From: Luzula sylvatica
Lineage: Eukaryota > Streptophyta > Magnoliopsida > Poales > Juncaceae
DNA: 64,000 bases
Assembly (NCBI GenBank): GCA_946800325.1
Contig: OX326961.1
Location: forward strand, 2,768,655 to 2,832,654
Reading direction: 5' to 3'
The position numbers were made by a program, and so were the translations under genes. Shown here piece after piece: positions 49,823 through 63,425 of this stretch (its first letter is position 1; each line of letters opens with the position of its first letter). The notes below the pieces were generated by a model. That model was not told the DNA's origin. It saw only the letters and a program-made list of their open reading frames with translations, and did not search any database.

Positions 49823-52800
49823 CGAATATAAAACTTTCTATGTGTTTGTACAATTTGGTGTAAAATTACGTAGTAAAAGATTCGATCCAAACTATCTCAA
49901 AAACAAGTTATTTGGGCTCCTCAGAGAGTTAAAAGATTCTTATGAATCGAAAAACAAACTTTCTTAGTGTTTGTAAAATTTGGTGAAAAGTTACATAGTG
50001 AAAGATACGATACAAACGATCTAAAAACACGTTATTTGAACTCCTCAAAACGTAAAACGATTGTTCTTAATCGAATAGAAAACTTTCTTAGTGTTTGTAC
50101 AATTTGGTGCAAAAATCACGTAGTAAAAGATTCGATTCAAATCATCTCAAAAACAAGTTACTTGCGCTCCTCAGAGAGTTATAAGATTGTTATGAATCGA
50201 AAAACAAACTTTCTCAGTGTTTGTAAAATTTGGTAAAAAGTTACGTAGTGAAAGATACGATACAAACTATCTAAAAACACGTAATTTGAACTCAAAACGT
50301 AAAACGGTTGCTCTTAATCGAATAAAAAACTTTCTTAGTGTTTGTACACTTTGGTGCAAAATTACGTAGTAAAATATTCGATCCAAACCATCTCAAAAAC
50401 AAGTTATTTGGGCTCCTCAGAGAGTAATAAGATTGTTTTGAATTGAAAAACAATCATTCTTAGTGTGTGTAAAATTTGTTGAAAAGTTACGTAGTGAAAG
50501 ATACGATACAAACGATATAAAAACACGTTATTTGAACTCCTCAAAACGTAAAAAGATTGCTATGAATCGAATATAATACTTTCTTAGTGTTTGTACAATT
50601 TGGTGAAAAGTTACGTAGCAAAACATTCGATCGAAAACATCTCAAAACACGTTATTTGGACTCCTCCTAGCGTTAGAAGAATTGTATGAATCGAGAAAGA
50701 AACTTTCTTAGTGTTTGTAAAATTTGGTGAAAAGTTATGTGGTAAAAGATACGATACAAATGATCTAAAAACACACTATTTGAACTCCTCAAAACGTAAA
50801 AAGGTTGCTATGAATCGAATATAAAACATTCTTAGTTTTTGTACAATTTGGTGTAAAACTACATAGTAAAATATTCGATCCAAACCATCTCAAAAACAAG
50901 TTATTTGGGCTCCTCAAGGAGTTAAAAGATTGTTATGAATTGAAAAACAAACTTTCTTAGTGTTTGTAAAATTTGGTGTAAAATTACGTAGTAAAAGATT
51001 CGATCCAAACCATCTCAAAAACAAGTTATTTGGGCTCCTCAGAGAGTTAAAAGATTGTTATGAATCGAAAAACAAACTTTTTTAGTGTTTGTAAAATTTG
51101 GTGAAAAGTTACGTAGTGAAAGATACGATACAAAAGATCTAAAAACACGTTATTTGAACTCCTCAAAACGTAAAAAGGTTGCTATGAATCGAATAGAAAA
51201 CTTTCTTTGTGTTTGTACAATTTGGTGCAAAATTACGAAGTAAAAGATTCGATCCAAACCACCTCAAAAACAAGTTATTAGGGCTCCTCAGAGAGTTATA
51301 AGATTGTTTTGAATCGAAAAACTAACTTTCTTAGTGTTTGTAAAATTTGGTGAAAAGTTACGTAGTGAAAGATACGATATGAACGATCTAAAAACACGTT
51401 ATTTGAACTCCTCAAAACGTAAAACGATTGCTCTTAATCTAATAGAAAACTTTCTTAGTGTTTGTACAATTTGGTGCAAAATTACGCAGTAAAAGGTTCG
51501 ATCCAAATCATCTCAAAACAAGTTACTTGGGCTCCTCAGAGAATTATAAGATTGTTTTGAATCGAAAAACAAACTTTCTTAGTGTTTGTAAAATTTGGTG
51601 AAAAGTTACATAGTGAAAGATACGATACAAACGATCTAAAAACACGTTATTTGAACTCCTCAAAACGTAAAAATATTGCTATAAATCGAATAGAATACTC
51701 TCTTAGTGTTTGTACAATTTGGTGAAAAGTTACGTAGTAAAACATTCGATCCAAGCCATCTCAAAACACGTTATTTGGACTCATCATAGCGTTAGAAGGA
51801 TTGTATGAATCGAAAAACAAACTTTCTTTGTGTTTGCAACATTTGGTGAAAAGTTACGTAGTGAAAGATACGATACTAAAGATCCAAAAACACGTTATTT
51901 GAACTCCTCTAAACGTAAAAAGATTGCTATGAATCGAATAGAAAACTTTCTTAGTGTTTGTACAACTTGGTGCAAAATTACGTAGTAAAAGATTCGATCC
52001 AAATCATTTCAAAAACAAGTTACTTGGGCTACTCAGAGAGTTATAAAATTGTTATGATTCGAAAAACGAACTTTCTTAGTGTTTGTAAAATTTGGTGAAA
52101 ACTTACGTAGTGAAAGATACGATACAAACGATCTAAAACGTAAAATGATCCAAAAACACGTTATTTGAACTCCTCAAAACGTAAAATGATTGCTATGAAT
52201 CGAATATAAAACTTTCTTAGTGTTTATACAATTTGGTACAAAATTACGTAGTAAAATATTCGATCCAAACCATCTCAAAAACAAGTTATTTGGGCTCCTC
52301 AGAGAGTTAGAAGATTGTTATTAACCAAAAAACAAAGTTTCTTAGTGTTTGTAAAATACGGTTAAAAGTTACGTAGTGAAAGATACGAGCACAAACGATC
52401 TCAAAACACGTTATTTGAACTCCTCAAAACGTAAAACGATTGTTCTTAACCGAATCGAAAACATTCTTAGTGTTTGCACAATTTGGTGAAAAATTATGTA
52501 ATAAAAGATTCGATCCAAACCATCTCAAAAACAAGTTGTTTGGGATCCTCAGAGAGTTAAAAGATTGTTATGAATCAAAAAACAAACTTTCTTAGTGTTT
52601 GTAAAATTTTGTGAAAAGTTACGTAGAGAAAGATACGATACAAACGATCTAAAAACACGTTATTTGAACAGCCCAAAACGTAAAAAGATTTTTATGATTC
52701 GAATAGAAAACTTTCTTAGTGTTTGTACAATTTGGTGCAAAATTACGTAGTAAAAATTCGATCCAAACCATCTCAAAAACAAGTTATTTGGGCTCCTCAG

Positions 52801-54438
52801 AGAGTTATAAGATTGTTATGAATCGAAAAACAAACTTTCTTAGTGTTTGTAAAATTTGGTGAAAAGTTACGAAGTGAAAGATACGATACAAACGATCTAA
52901 AAACACGTTATTTGAACTCCTCAAAACGTAAAACGATTGCTGTTAATCGAATAGAAAACTTTCTTAGTGTTTGTACAATTTGGTGCAAAATTACGTAGTA
53001 AAAGATTCGATCCAAACCATCTCAAAAAGAAATTATTTGGGCTCCTCAGAGAGTAATAAGATTGTTTTGAATTGAAAAACAATCATTCTTAGTGTTTGTA
53101 AAATTTGGTGAAAAGTTACGTAGTGAAAGATACGATACAAACGATCTCAAAACACGTTATTTGCACTCCTCTAAACGTAATAGATTGCTATGGATCGAAT
53201 AGAAAACTTTCTTAGTGTTTGTCCAATTTGGTGCAAAATTACGTAGTAAAAGATTCGATTCAAATCACCTCAAAAACAAGTTACTTGGGCTCCTCAGAGA
53301 GTTATAAGATTGTTATAAATCGAAAAACAAACTTTCTTAGTGTTTGCAAAATTTCGTGAAAAGTTTCATAGTGAAAGATACGATACAAACGATCTAAAAA
53401 CACATTATTTGAACTCCTCAAAACGTAAAAAGATTACTATGAGTCGAGTAGAAAACTTTCTTAGTGTTTGTACAATTTGGTGAAAAGTCACGTAGTAAAT
53501 CATTAGGTCCAAACCACCACAAAACACGTTATTTGAACTCCTTGTATCGTTAAAAGAATTGTATGAATCGAAAAACAAACTTTTCTTAGTGTTTGTAAAA
53601 TTTGGTGAAAAGTTACGTAGTGAAATACGATACAAACGATCTAAAAACACGTTATTTGAACTCCTCAAAACGTAAAATGATTGCCCTTAATCGAATAGAA
53701 AACTTTCTTAGTGTTTGTACAATTTGGTGCAAAATTACGTAGTAAAAGATTCGATCCAAATCATCTCAAAAACAAGTTACTTGGGCTCCTCAGAGAGTTA
53801 TAAGATTGTTTTGAATCGAAAAACAAACTTTCTTAGTGTTTGTAAAATTTGGTGAAAAGTTACGTAGTGAAAGATACGATACAAACGATCTAAAAACACG
53901 TTATTTGAACTCCTCAAAACGTAAAACGATTGTTCTTAATCGAATAGAAAACTTTCTTAGTGTTTGTACAATTTGGTGCAAAATCACGTAGTAAAAGATT
54001 CGATTCAAATCATCTCAAAAACAAGTTACTTGGGCTCCTCAGAGAGTTAAAAGATTCTTATGAATCGAAAAACAAACTTTCTTAGTGTTTGTAAAATTTG
54101 GTGAAAAGTTACGTAGTGAAAGATACGATACAAACGATCTAAAAACACGTTATTTGAACTCCTCAAAACGTAAAACGATTGTTCTTAATCAAATAGAAAA
54201 CTTTCTTAGTGTTTGTACAATTTGGTGCAAAATCACGTAGTAAAAGATTCGATTCAAATCATCTCAAAAACAAGTTACTTGGGCTCCTCAGAGAATTAAA
54301 AGATTCTTATCAATCGAAAAACAAACTATCTTAGTGTTTGTAAAATTTGGTGAAAAGTTACGTAGTGAAAGATACGATACAAATGATCTAAAAACACAGT
54401 ATATGAACTCCTCAAAATGTAAAAAGTTTGCTATGAAT
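49823..54438 (+). repeat. 37-monomer higher-order repeat, copy 1 (4,616 bp)
   Basis: I counted 37 consecutive monomers by their ttagtgtttg cores. Monomer 10 (about 50,945-51,045) is an A-to-B hybrid, which makes the number odd. Monomer 20 is preceded by a 17-bp partial repeat (gatctaaaacgtaaaatgat). From about 52,745 the unit follows the 48,120-49,822 tail rather than copy 0. A 3-bp loss at about 50,292 is shared only with copy 4. Confidence 0.85.
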
Positions 54439-57400
54439 CGAATATAAAACTTTCTATGTGTTTGTACAATTTGGTGTAAAATTACGTAGTAAAAGATTCG
54501 ATCCAAACTATCTCAAAAACAAGTTATTTGGGCTCCTCAGAGAGTTAAAAGATTCTTATGAATCGAAAAACAAACTTTCTTAGTGTTTGTAAAATTTGGT
54601 GAAAAGTTACATAGTGAAAGATACGATACAAACGATCTAAAAACACGTTATTTGAACTCCTCAAAACGTAAAACGATTGTTCTTAATCGAATAGAAAACT
54701 TTCTTAGTGTTTGTACAATTTGGTGCAAAAATCACGTAGTAAAAGATTCGATTCAAATCATCTCAAAAACAAGTTACTTGCGCTCCTCAGAGAGTTATAA
54801 GATTGTTATGAATCGAAAAACAAACTTTCTCAGTGTTTGTAAAATTTGGTAAAAAGTTACGTAGTGAAAGATACGATACAAACTATCTAAAAACACGTAA
54901 TTTGAACTCCTCAAAACGTAAAACGGTTGCTCTTAATCGAATAAAAAACTTTCTTAGTGTTTGTACACTTTGGTGCAAAATTACGTAGTAAAATATTCGA
55001 TCCAAACCATCTCAAAAACAAGTTATTTGGGCTCCTCAGAGAGTAATAAGATTGTTTTGAATTGAAAAACAATCATTCTTAGTGTGTGTAAAATTTGTTG
55101 AAAAGTTACGTAGTGAAAGATACGATACAAACGATATAAAAACACGTTATTTGAACTCCTCAAAACGTAAAAAGATTGCTATGAATCGAATATAATACTT
55201 TCTTAGTGTTTGTACAATTTGGTGAAAAGTTACGTAGCAAAACATTCGATCGAAAACATCTCAAAACACGTTATTTGGACTCCTCCTAGCGTTAGAAGAA
55301 TTGTATGAATCGAGAAAGAAACTTTCTTAGTGTTTGTAAAATTTGGTGAAAAGTTATGTGGTAAAAGATACGATACAAATGATCTAAAAACACACTATTT
55401 GAACTCCTCAAAACGTAAAAAGGTTGCTATGAATCGAATATAAAACATTCTTAGTTTTTGTACAATTTGGTGTAAAACTACATAGTAAAATATTCGATCC
55501 AAACCATCTCAAAAACAAGTTATTTGGGCTCCTCAAGGAGTTAAAAGATTGTTATGAATTGAAAAACAAACTTTCTTAGTGTTTGTAAAATTTGGTGTAA
55601 AATTACGTAGTAAAAGATTCGATCCAAACCATCTCAAAAACAAGTTATTTGGGCTCCTCAGAGAGTTAAAAGATTGTTATGAATCGAAAAACAAACTTTT
55701 TTAGTGTTTGTAAAATTTGGTGAAAAGTTACGTAGTGAAAGATACGATACAAAAGATCTAAAAACACGTTATTTGAACTCCTCAAAACGTAAAAAGGTTG
55801 CTATGAATCGAATAGAAAACTTTCTTTGTGTTTGTACAATTTGGTGCAAAATTACGAAGTAAAAGATTCGATCCAAACCACCTCAAAAACAAGTTATTAG
55901 GGCTCCTCAGAGAGTTATAAGATTGTTTTGAATCGAAAAACTAACTTTCTTAGTGTTTGTAAAATTTGGTGAAAAGTTACGTAGTGAAAGATACGATATG
56001 AACGATCTAAAAACACGTTATTTGAACTCCTCAAAACGTAAAACGATTGCTCTTAATCTAATAGAAAACTTTCTTAGTGTTTGTACAATTTGGTGCAAAA
56101 TTACGCAGTAAAAGGTTCGATCCAAATCATCTCAAAACAAGTTACTTGGGCTCCTCAGAGAATTATAAGATTGTTTTGAATCGAAAAACAAACTTTCTTA
56201 GTGTTTGTAAAATTTGGTGAAAAGTTACATAGTGAAAGATACGATACAAACGATCTAAAAACACGTTATTTGAACTCCTCAAAACGTAAAAATATTGCTA
56301 TAAATCGAATAGAATACTTTCTTAGTGTTTGTACAATTTGGTGAAAAGTTACGTAGTAAAACATTCGATCCAAGCCATCTCAAAACACGTTATTTGGACT
56401 CATCATAGCGTTAGAAGGATTGTATGAATCGAAAAACAAACTTTCTTTGTGTTTGCAACATTTGGTGAAAAGTTACGTAGTGAAAGATACGATACTAAAG
56501 ATCCAAAAACACGTTATTTGAACTCCTCTAAACGTAAAAAGATTGCTATGAATCGAATAGAAAACTTTCTTAGTGTTTGTACAATTTGGTGCAAAATTAC
56601 GTAGTAAAAGATTCGATCCAAATCATTTCAAAAACAAGTTACTTGGGCTACTCAGAGAGTTATAAAATTGTTATGATTCGAAAAACGAACTTTCTTAGTG
56701 TTTGTAAAATTTGGTGAAAACTTACGTAGTGAAAGATACGATACAAACGATCTAAAACGTAAAATGATCCAAAAACACGTTATTTGAACTCCTCAAAACG
56801 TAAAATGATTGCTATGAATCGAATATAAAACTTTCTTAGTGTTTATACAATTTGGTACAAAATTACGTAGTAAAATATTCGATCCAAACCATCTCAAAAA
56901 CAAGTTATTTGGGCTCCTCAGAGAGTTAGAAGATTGTTATTAACCAAAAAACAAAGTTTCTTAGTGTTTGTAAAATACGGTTAAAAGTTACGTAGTGAAA
57001 GATACGAGCACAAACGATCTCAAAACACGTTATTTGAACTCCTCAAAACGTAAAACGATTGTTCTTAACCGAATCGAAAACATTCTTAGTGTTTGCACAA
57101 TTTGGTGAAAAATTATGTAATAAAAGATTCGATCCAAACCATCTCAAAAACAAGTTGTTTGGGATCCTCAGAGAGTTAAAAGATTGTTATGAATCAAAAA
57201 ACAAACTTTCTTAGTGTTTGTAAAATTTTGTGAAAAGTTACGTAGAGAAAGATACGATACAAACGATCTAAAAACACGTTATTTGAACAGCCCAAAACGT
57301 AAAAAGATTTTTATGATTCGAATAGAAAACTTTCTTAGTGTTTGTACAATTTGGTGCAAAATTACGTAGTAAAAATTCGATCCAAACCATCTCAAAAACA

Positions 57401-58808
57401 AGTTATTTGGGCTCCTCAGAGAGTTATAAGATTGTTATGAATCGAAAAACAAACTTTCTTAGTGTTTGTAAAATTTGGTGAAAAGTTACGAAGTGAAAGA
57501 TACGATACAAACGATCTAAAAACACGTTATTTGAACTCCTCAAAACGTAAAACGATTGCTGTTAATCGAATAGAAAACTTTCTTAGTGTTTGTACAATTT
57601 GGTGCAAAATTACGTAGTAAAAGATTCGATCCAAACCATCTCAAAAAGAAATTATTTGGGCTCCTCAGAGAGTAATAAGATTGTTTTGAATTGAAAAACA
57701 ATCATTCTTAGTGTTTGTAAAATTTGGTGAAAAGTTACGTAGTGAAAGATACGATACAAACGATCTCAAAACACGTTATTTGCACTCCTCTAAACGTAAT
57801 AGATTGCTATGGATCGAATAGAAAACTTTCTTAGTGTTTGTCCAATTTGGTGCAAAATTACGTAGTAAAAGATTCGATTCAAATCACCTCAAAAACAAGT
57901 TACTTGGGCTCCTCAGAGAGTTATAAGATTGTTATAAATCGAAAAACAAACTTTCTTAGTGTTTGCAAAATTTCGTGAAAAGTTTCATAGTGAAAGATAC
58001 GATACAAACGATCTAAAAACACATTATTTGAACTCCTCAAAACGTAAAAAGATTACTATGAGTCGAGTAGAAAACTTTCTTAGTGTTTGTACAATTTGGT
58101 GAAAAGTCACGTAGTAAATCATTAGGTCCAAACCACCACAAAACACGTTATTTGAACTCCTTGTATCGTTAAAAGAATTGTATGAATCGAAAAACAAACT
58201 TTTCTTAGTGTTTGTAAAATTTGGTGAAAAGTTACGTAGTGAAATACGATACAAACGATCTAAAAACACGTTATTTGAACTCCTCAAAACGTAAAATGAT
58301 TGCCCTTAATCGAATAGAAAACTTTCTTAGTGTTTGTACAATTTGGTGCAAAATTACGTAGTAAAAGATTCGATCCAAATCATCTCAAAAACAAGTTACT
58401 TGGGCTCCTCAGAGAGTTATAAGATTGTTTTGAATCGAAAAACAAACTTTCTTAGTGTTTGTAAAATTTGGTGAAAAGTTACGTAGTGAAAGATACGATA
58501 CAAACGATCTAAAAACACGTTATTTGAACTCCTCAAAACGTAAAACGATTGTTCTTAATCGAATAGAAAACTTTCTTAGTGTTTGTACAATTTGGTGCAA
58601 AATCACGTAGTAAAAGATTCGATTCAAATCATCTCAAAAACAAGTTACTTGGGCTCCTCAGAGAATTAAAAGATTCTTATCAATCGAAAAACAAACTATC
58701 TTAGTGTTTGTAAAATTTGGTGAAAAGTTACGTAGTGAAAGATACGATACAAATGATCTAAAAACACAGTATATGAACTCCTCAAAATGTAAAAAGTTTG
58801 CTATGAAT
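54439..58808 (+). repeat. Higher-order repeat copy 2, 35-monomer deletion variant (4,370 bp)
   Basis: It has the same order as copy 1, including the gtgaaatacgatac 3-bp loss (58,23x), but lacks one complete 248-249-bp dimer near 58,650. The two successive dimers with gttaaaagattcttatgaatc present in copy 1 at 53,930-54,290 are reduced to one. Confidence 0.85.
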
Positions 58809-61800
58809 CGAATATAAAACTTTCTATGTGTTTGTACAATTTGGTGTAAAATTACGTAGTAAAAGATTCGATCCAAACTATCTCAAAAACAAGTTATTTG
58901 GGCTCCTCAGAGAGTTAAAAGATTCTTATGAATCGAAAAACAAACTTCTTAGTGTTTGTAAAATTTGGTGAAAAGTTACATAGTGAAAGATACGATACAA
59001 ACGATCTAAAAACACGTTATTTGAACTCCTCAAAACGTAAAACGATTGTTCTTAATCGAATAGAAAACTTTCTTAGTGTTTGTACAATTTGGTGCAAAAA
59101 TCACGTAGTAAAAGATTCGATTCAAATCATCTCAAAAACAAGTTACTTGCGCTCCTCAGAGAGTTATAAGATTGTTATGAATCGAAAAACAAACTTTCTC
59201 AGTGTTTGTAAAATTTGGTAAAAAGTTACGTAGTGAAAGATACGATACAAACTATCTAAAAACACGTAATTTGAACTCCTCAAAACGTAAAACGGTTGCT
59301 CTTAATCGAATAAAAAACTTTCTTAGTGTTTGTACACTTTGGTGCAAAATTACGTAGTAAAATATTCGATCCAAACCATCTCAAAAACAAGTTATTTGGG
59401 CTCCTCAGAGAGTAATAAGATTGTTTTGAATTGAAAAACAATCATTCTTAGTGTGTGTAAAATTTGTTGAAAAGTTACGTAGTGAAAGATACGATACAAA
59501 CGATATAAAAACACGTTATTTGAACTCCTCAAAACGTAAAAAGATTGCTATGAATCGAATATAATACTTTCTTAGTGTTTGTACAATTTGGTGAAAAGTT
59601 ACGTAGCAAAACATTCGATCGAAAACATCTCAAAACACGTTATTTGGACTCCTCCTAGCGTTAGAAGAATTGTATGAATCGAGAAAGAAACTTTCTTAGT
59701 GTTTGTAAAATTTGGTGAAAAGTTATGTGGTAAAAGATACGATACAAATGATCTAAAAACACACTATTTGAACTCCTCAAAACGTAAAAAGGTTGCTATG
59801 AATCGAATATAAAACATTCTTAGTTTTTGTACAATTTGGTGTAAAACTACATAGTAAAATATTCGATCCAAACCATCTCAAAAACAAGTTATTTGGGCTC
59901 CTCAAGGAGTTAAAAGATTGTTATGAATTGAAAAACAAACTTTCTTAGTGTTTGTAAAATTTGGTGTAAAATTACGTAGTAAAAGATTCGATCCAAACCA
60001 TCTCAAAAACAAGTTATTTGGGCTCCTCAGAGAGTTAAAAGATTGTTATGAATCGAAAAACAAACTTTTTTAGTGTTTGTAAAATTTGGTGAAAAGTTAC
60101 GTAGTGAAAGATACGATACAAAAGATCTAAAAACACGTTATTTGAACTCCTCAAAACGTAAAAAGGTTGCTATGAATCGAATAGAAAACTTTCTTTGTGT
60201 TTGTACAATTTGGTGCAAAATTACGAAGTAAAAGATTCGATCCAAACCACCTCAAAAACAAGTTATTAGGGCTCCTCAGAGAGTTATAAGATTGTTTTGA
60301 ATCGAAAAACTAACTTTCTTAGTGTTTGTAAAATTTGGTGAAAAGTTACGTAGTGAAAGATACGATATGAACGATCTAAAAACACGTTATTTGAACTCCT
60401 CAAAACGTAAAACGATTGCTCTTAATCTAATAGAAAACTTTCTTAGTGTTTGTACAATTTGGTGCAAAATTACGCAGTAAAAGGTTCGATCCAAATCATC
60501 TCAAAACAAGTTACTTGGGCTCCTCAGAGAATTATAAGATTGTTTTGAATCGAAAAACAAACTTTCTTAGTGTTTGTAAAATTTGGTGAAAAGTTACATA
60601 GTGAAAGATACGATACAAACGATCTAAAAACACGTTATTTGAACTCCTCAAAACGTAAAAATATTGCTATAAATCGAATAGAATACTTTCTTAGTGTTTG
60701 TACAATTTGGTGAAAAGTTACGTAGTAAAACATTCGATCCAAGCCATCTCAAAACACGTTATTTGGACTCATCATAGCGTTAGAAGGATTGTATGAATCG
60801 AAAAACAAACTTTCTTTGTGTTTGCAACATTTGGTGAAAAGTTACGTAGTGAAAGATACGATACTAAAGATCCAAAAACACGTTATTTGAACTCCTCTAA
60901 ACGTAAAAAGATTGCTATGAATCGAATAGAAAACTTTCTTAGTGTTTGTACAATTTGGTGCAAAATTACGTAGTAAAAGATTCGATCCAAATCATTTCAA
61001 AAACAAGTTACTTGGGCTACTCAGAGAGTTATAAAATTGTTATGATTCGAAAAACGAACTTTCTTAGTGTTTGTAAAATTTGGTGAAAACTTACGTAGTG
61101 AAAGATACGATACAAACGATCTAAAACGTAAAATGATCCAAAAACACGTTATTTGAACTCCTCAAAACGTAAAATGATTGCTATGAATCGAATATAAAAC
61201 TTTCTTAGTGTTTATACAATTTGGTACAAAATTACGTAGTAAAATATTCGATCCAAACCATCTCAAAAACAAGTTATTTGGGCTCCTCAGAGAGTTAGAA
61301 GATTGTTATTAACCAAAAAACAAAGTTTCTTAGTGTTTGTAAAATACGGTTAAAAGTTACGTAGTGAAAGATACGAGCACAAACGATCTCAAAACACGTT
61401 ATTTGAACTCCTCAAAACGTAAAACGATTGTTCTTAACCGAATCGAAAACATTCTTAGTGTTTGCACAATTTGGTGAAAAATTATGTAATAAAAGATTCG
61501 ATCCAAACCATCTCAAAAACAAGTTGTTTGGGATCCTCAGAGAGTTAAAAGATTGTTATGAATCAAAAAACAAACTTTCTTAGTGTTTGTAAAATTTTGT
61601 GAAAAGTTACGTAGAGAAAGATACGATACAAACGATCTAAAAACACGTTATTTGAACAGCCCAAAACGTAAAAAGATTTTTATGATTCGAATAGAAAACT
61701 TTCTTAGTGTTTGTACAATTTGGTGCAAAATTACGTAGTAAAAGATTCGATCCAAACCATCTCAAAAACAAGTTATTTGGGCTCCTCAGAGAGTTATAAG

Positions 61801-63425
61801 ATTGTTTCGAATCGAAAAACAAACTTTCTTAGTGTTTGTAAAATTTGGTGAAAAGTTACATAGTGAAAGATATACAAACGATCTAAAAACACATCATTTG
61901 ATCTGTCAAAACGTTAAAAGATTGCTATGAGTCGAATAGAAAACTTTCTTAGTGTTTGTACAATTTGGAGCAAAATTACGTAGTAAAAGATTCGGTACAA
62001 ACCATGTCAAAAACAAGTTATTTTGGCTCCTCAGAGAGATATAAGATTGTTATGAATCGAAAAACAAACTTTCTTAGTGTTTGTAAAATTTGGTGAAAAG
62101 TTACGTAGTGAAAGATACGATACAAACGATCTCAAAACACGTTATTTGCACTCCTCTAAACGTAATAGATTGCTATGGATCGAATAGAAAACTTTCTTAG
62201 TGTTTGTCCAATTTGGTGCAAAATTACGTAGTAAAAGATTCGATTCAAATCATCTCAAAAACAAGTTACTTGGGCTCCTCAGAGAGTTATAAGATTGTTA
62301 TAAATCGAAAAACAAACTTTCTTAGTGTTTGCAAAATTTCGTGAAAAGTTTCGTAGTGAAAGATACGATACAAACGATCTAAAAACACATTATTTGAACT
62401 CCTCAAAACGTAAAAAGATTACTATGAGTCGAGTAGAAAACTTTCTTAGTGTTTGTACAATTTGGTGAAAAGTCACGTAGTAAATCATTAGGTCCAAACC
62501 ACCACAAAACACGTTATTTGAACTCCTTGTATCGTTAAAAGAATTGTATGAATCGAAAAACAAACTTTTCTTAGTGTTTGTAAAATTTGGTGAAAAGTTA
62601 CGTAGTGAAAGATACGATACAAACGATCTAAAAACACGTCATTTGAACTCCTCAAAACGTAAAATGATTGCCCTTAATCGAATAGAAAACTTTCTTAGTG
62701 TTTGTACAATTTGGTGCAAAATTACGTAGTAAAAGATTCGATCCAAATCATCTCAAAAACAAGTTACTTGGGCTCCTCAGAGAGTTATAAGATTGTTTTG
62801 AATCGAAAAACAAACTTTCTTAGTGTTTGTAAAATTTGGTGAAAAGTTACGTAGTGAAAGATACGATACAAACGATCTAAAAACACGTTATTTGAACTCC
62901 TCAAAACGTAAAACGATTGTTCTTAATCGAATAGAAAACTTTCTTAGTGTTTGTACAATTTGGTGCAAAATCACGTAGTAAAAGATTCGATTCAAATCAT
63001 CTCAAAAACAAGTTACTTGGGCTCCTCAGAGAGTTAAAAGATTCTTATGAATCGAAAAACAAACTTTCTTAGTGTTTGTAAAATTTGGTGAAAAGTTACG
63101 TAGTGAAAGATACGATACAAACGATCTAAAAACACGTTATTTGAACTCCTCAAAACGTAAAACGATTGTTCTTAATCGAATAGAAAACTTTCTTAGTGTT
63201 TGTACAATTTGGTGCAAAATCACGTAGTAAAAGATTCGATTCAAATCATCTCAAAAACAAGTTACTTGGGCTCCTCAGAGAATTAAAAGATTCTTATCAA
63301 TCGAAAAACAAACTATCTTAGTGTTTGTAAAATTTGGTGAAAAGTTACGTAGTGAAAGATACGATACAAATGATCTAAAAACACAGTATATGAACTCCTC
63401 AAAATGTAAAAAGTTTGCTATGAAT
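58809..63425 (+). repeat. 37-monomer higher-order repeat, copy 3 (4,617 bp)
   Basis: This copy matches copy 0 at offset 18,317, including the distinctive segment at 61,79x-62,05x (gatatacaaacg, catcatttgatctgtc, ttggagcaaaa) that copies 1 and 2 lack. It has a private one-base loss at about 58,945 (caaacttcttag). Confidence 0.85.
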
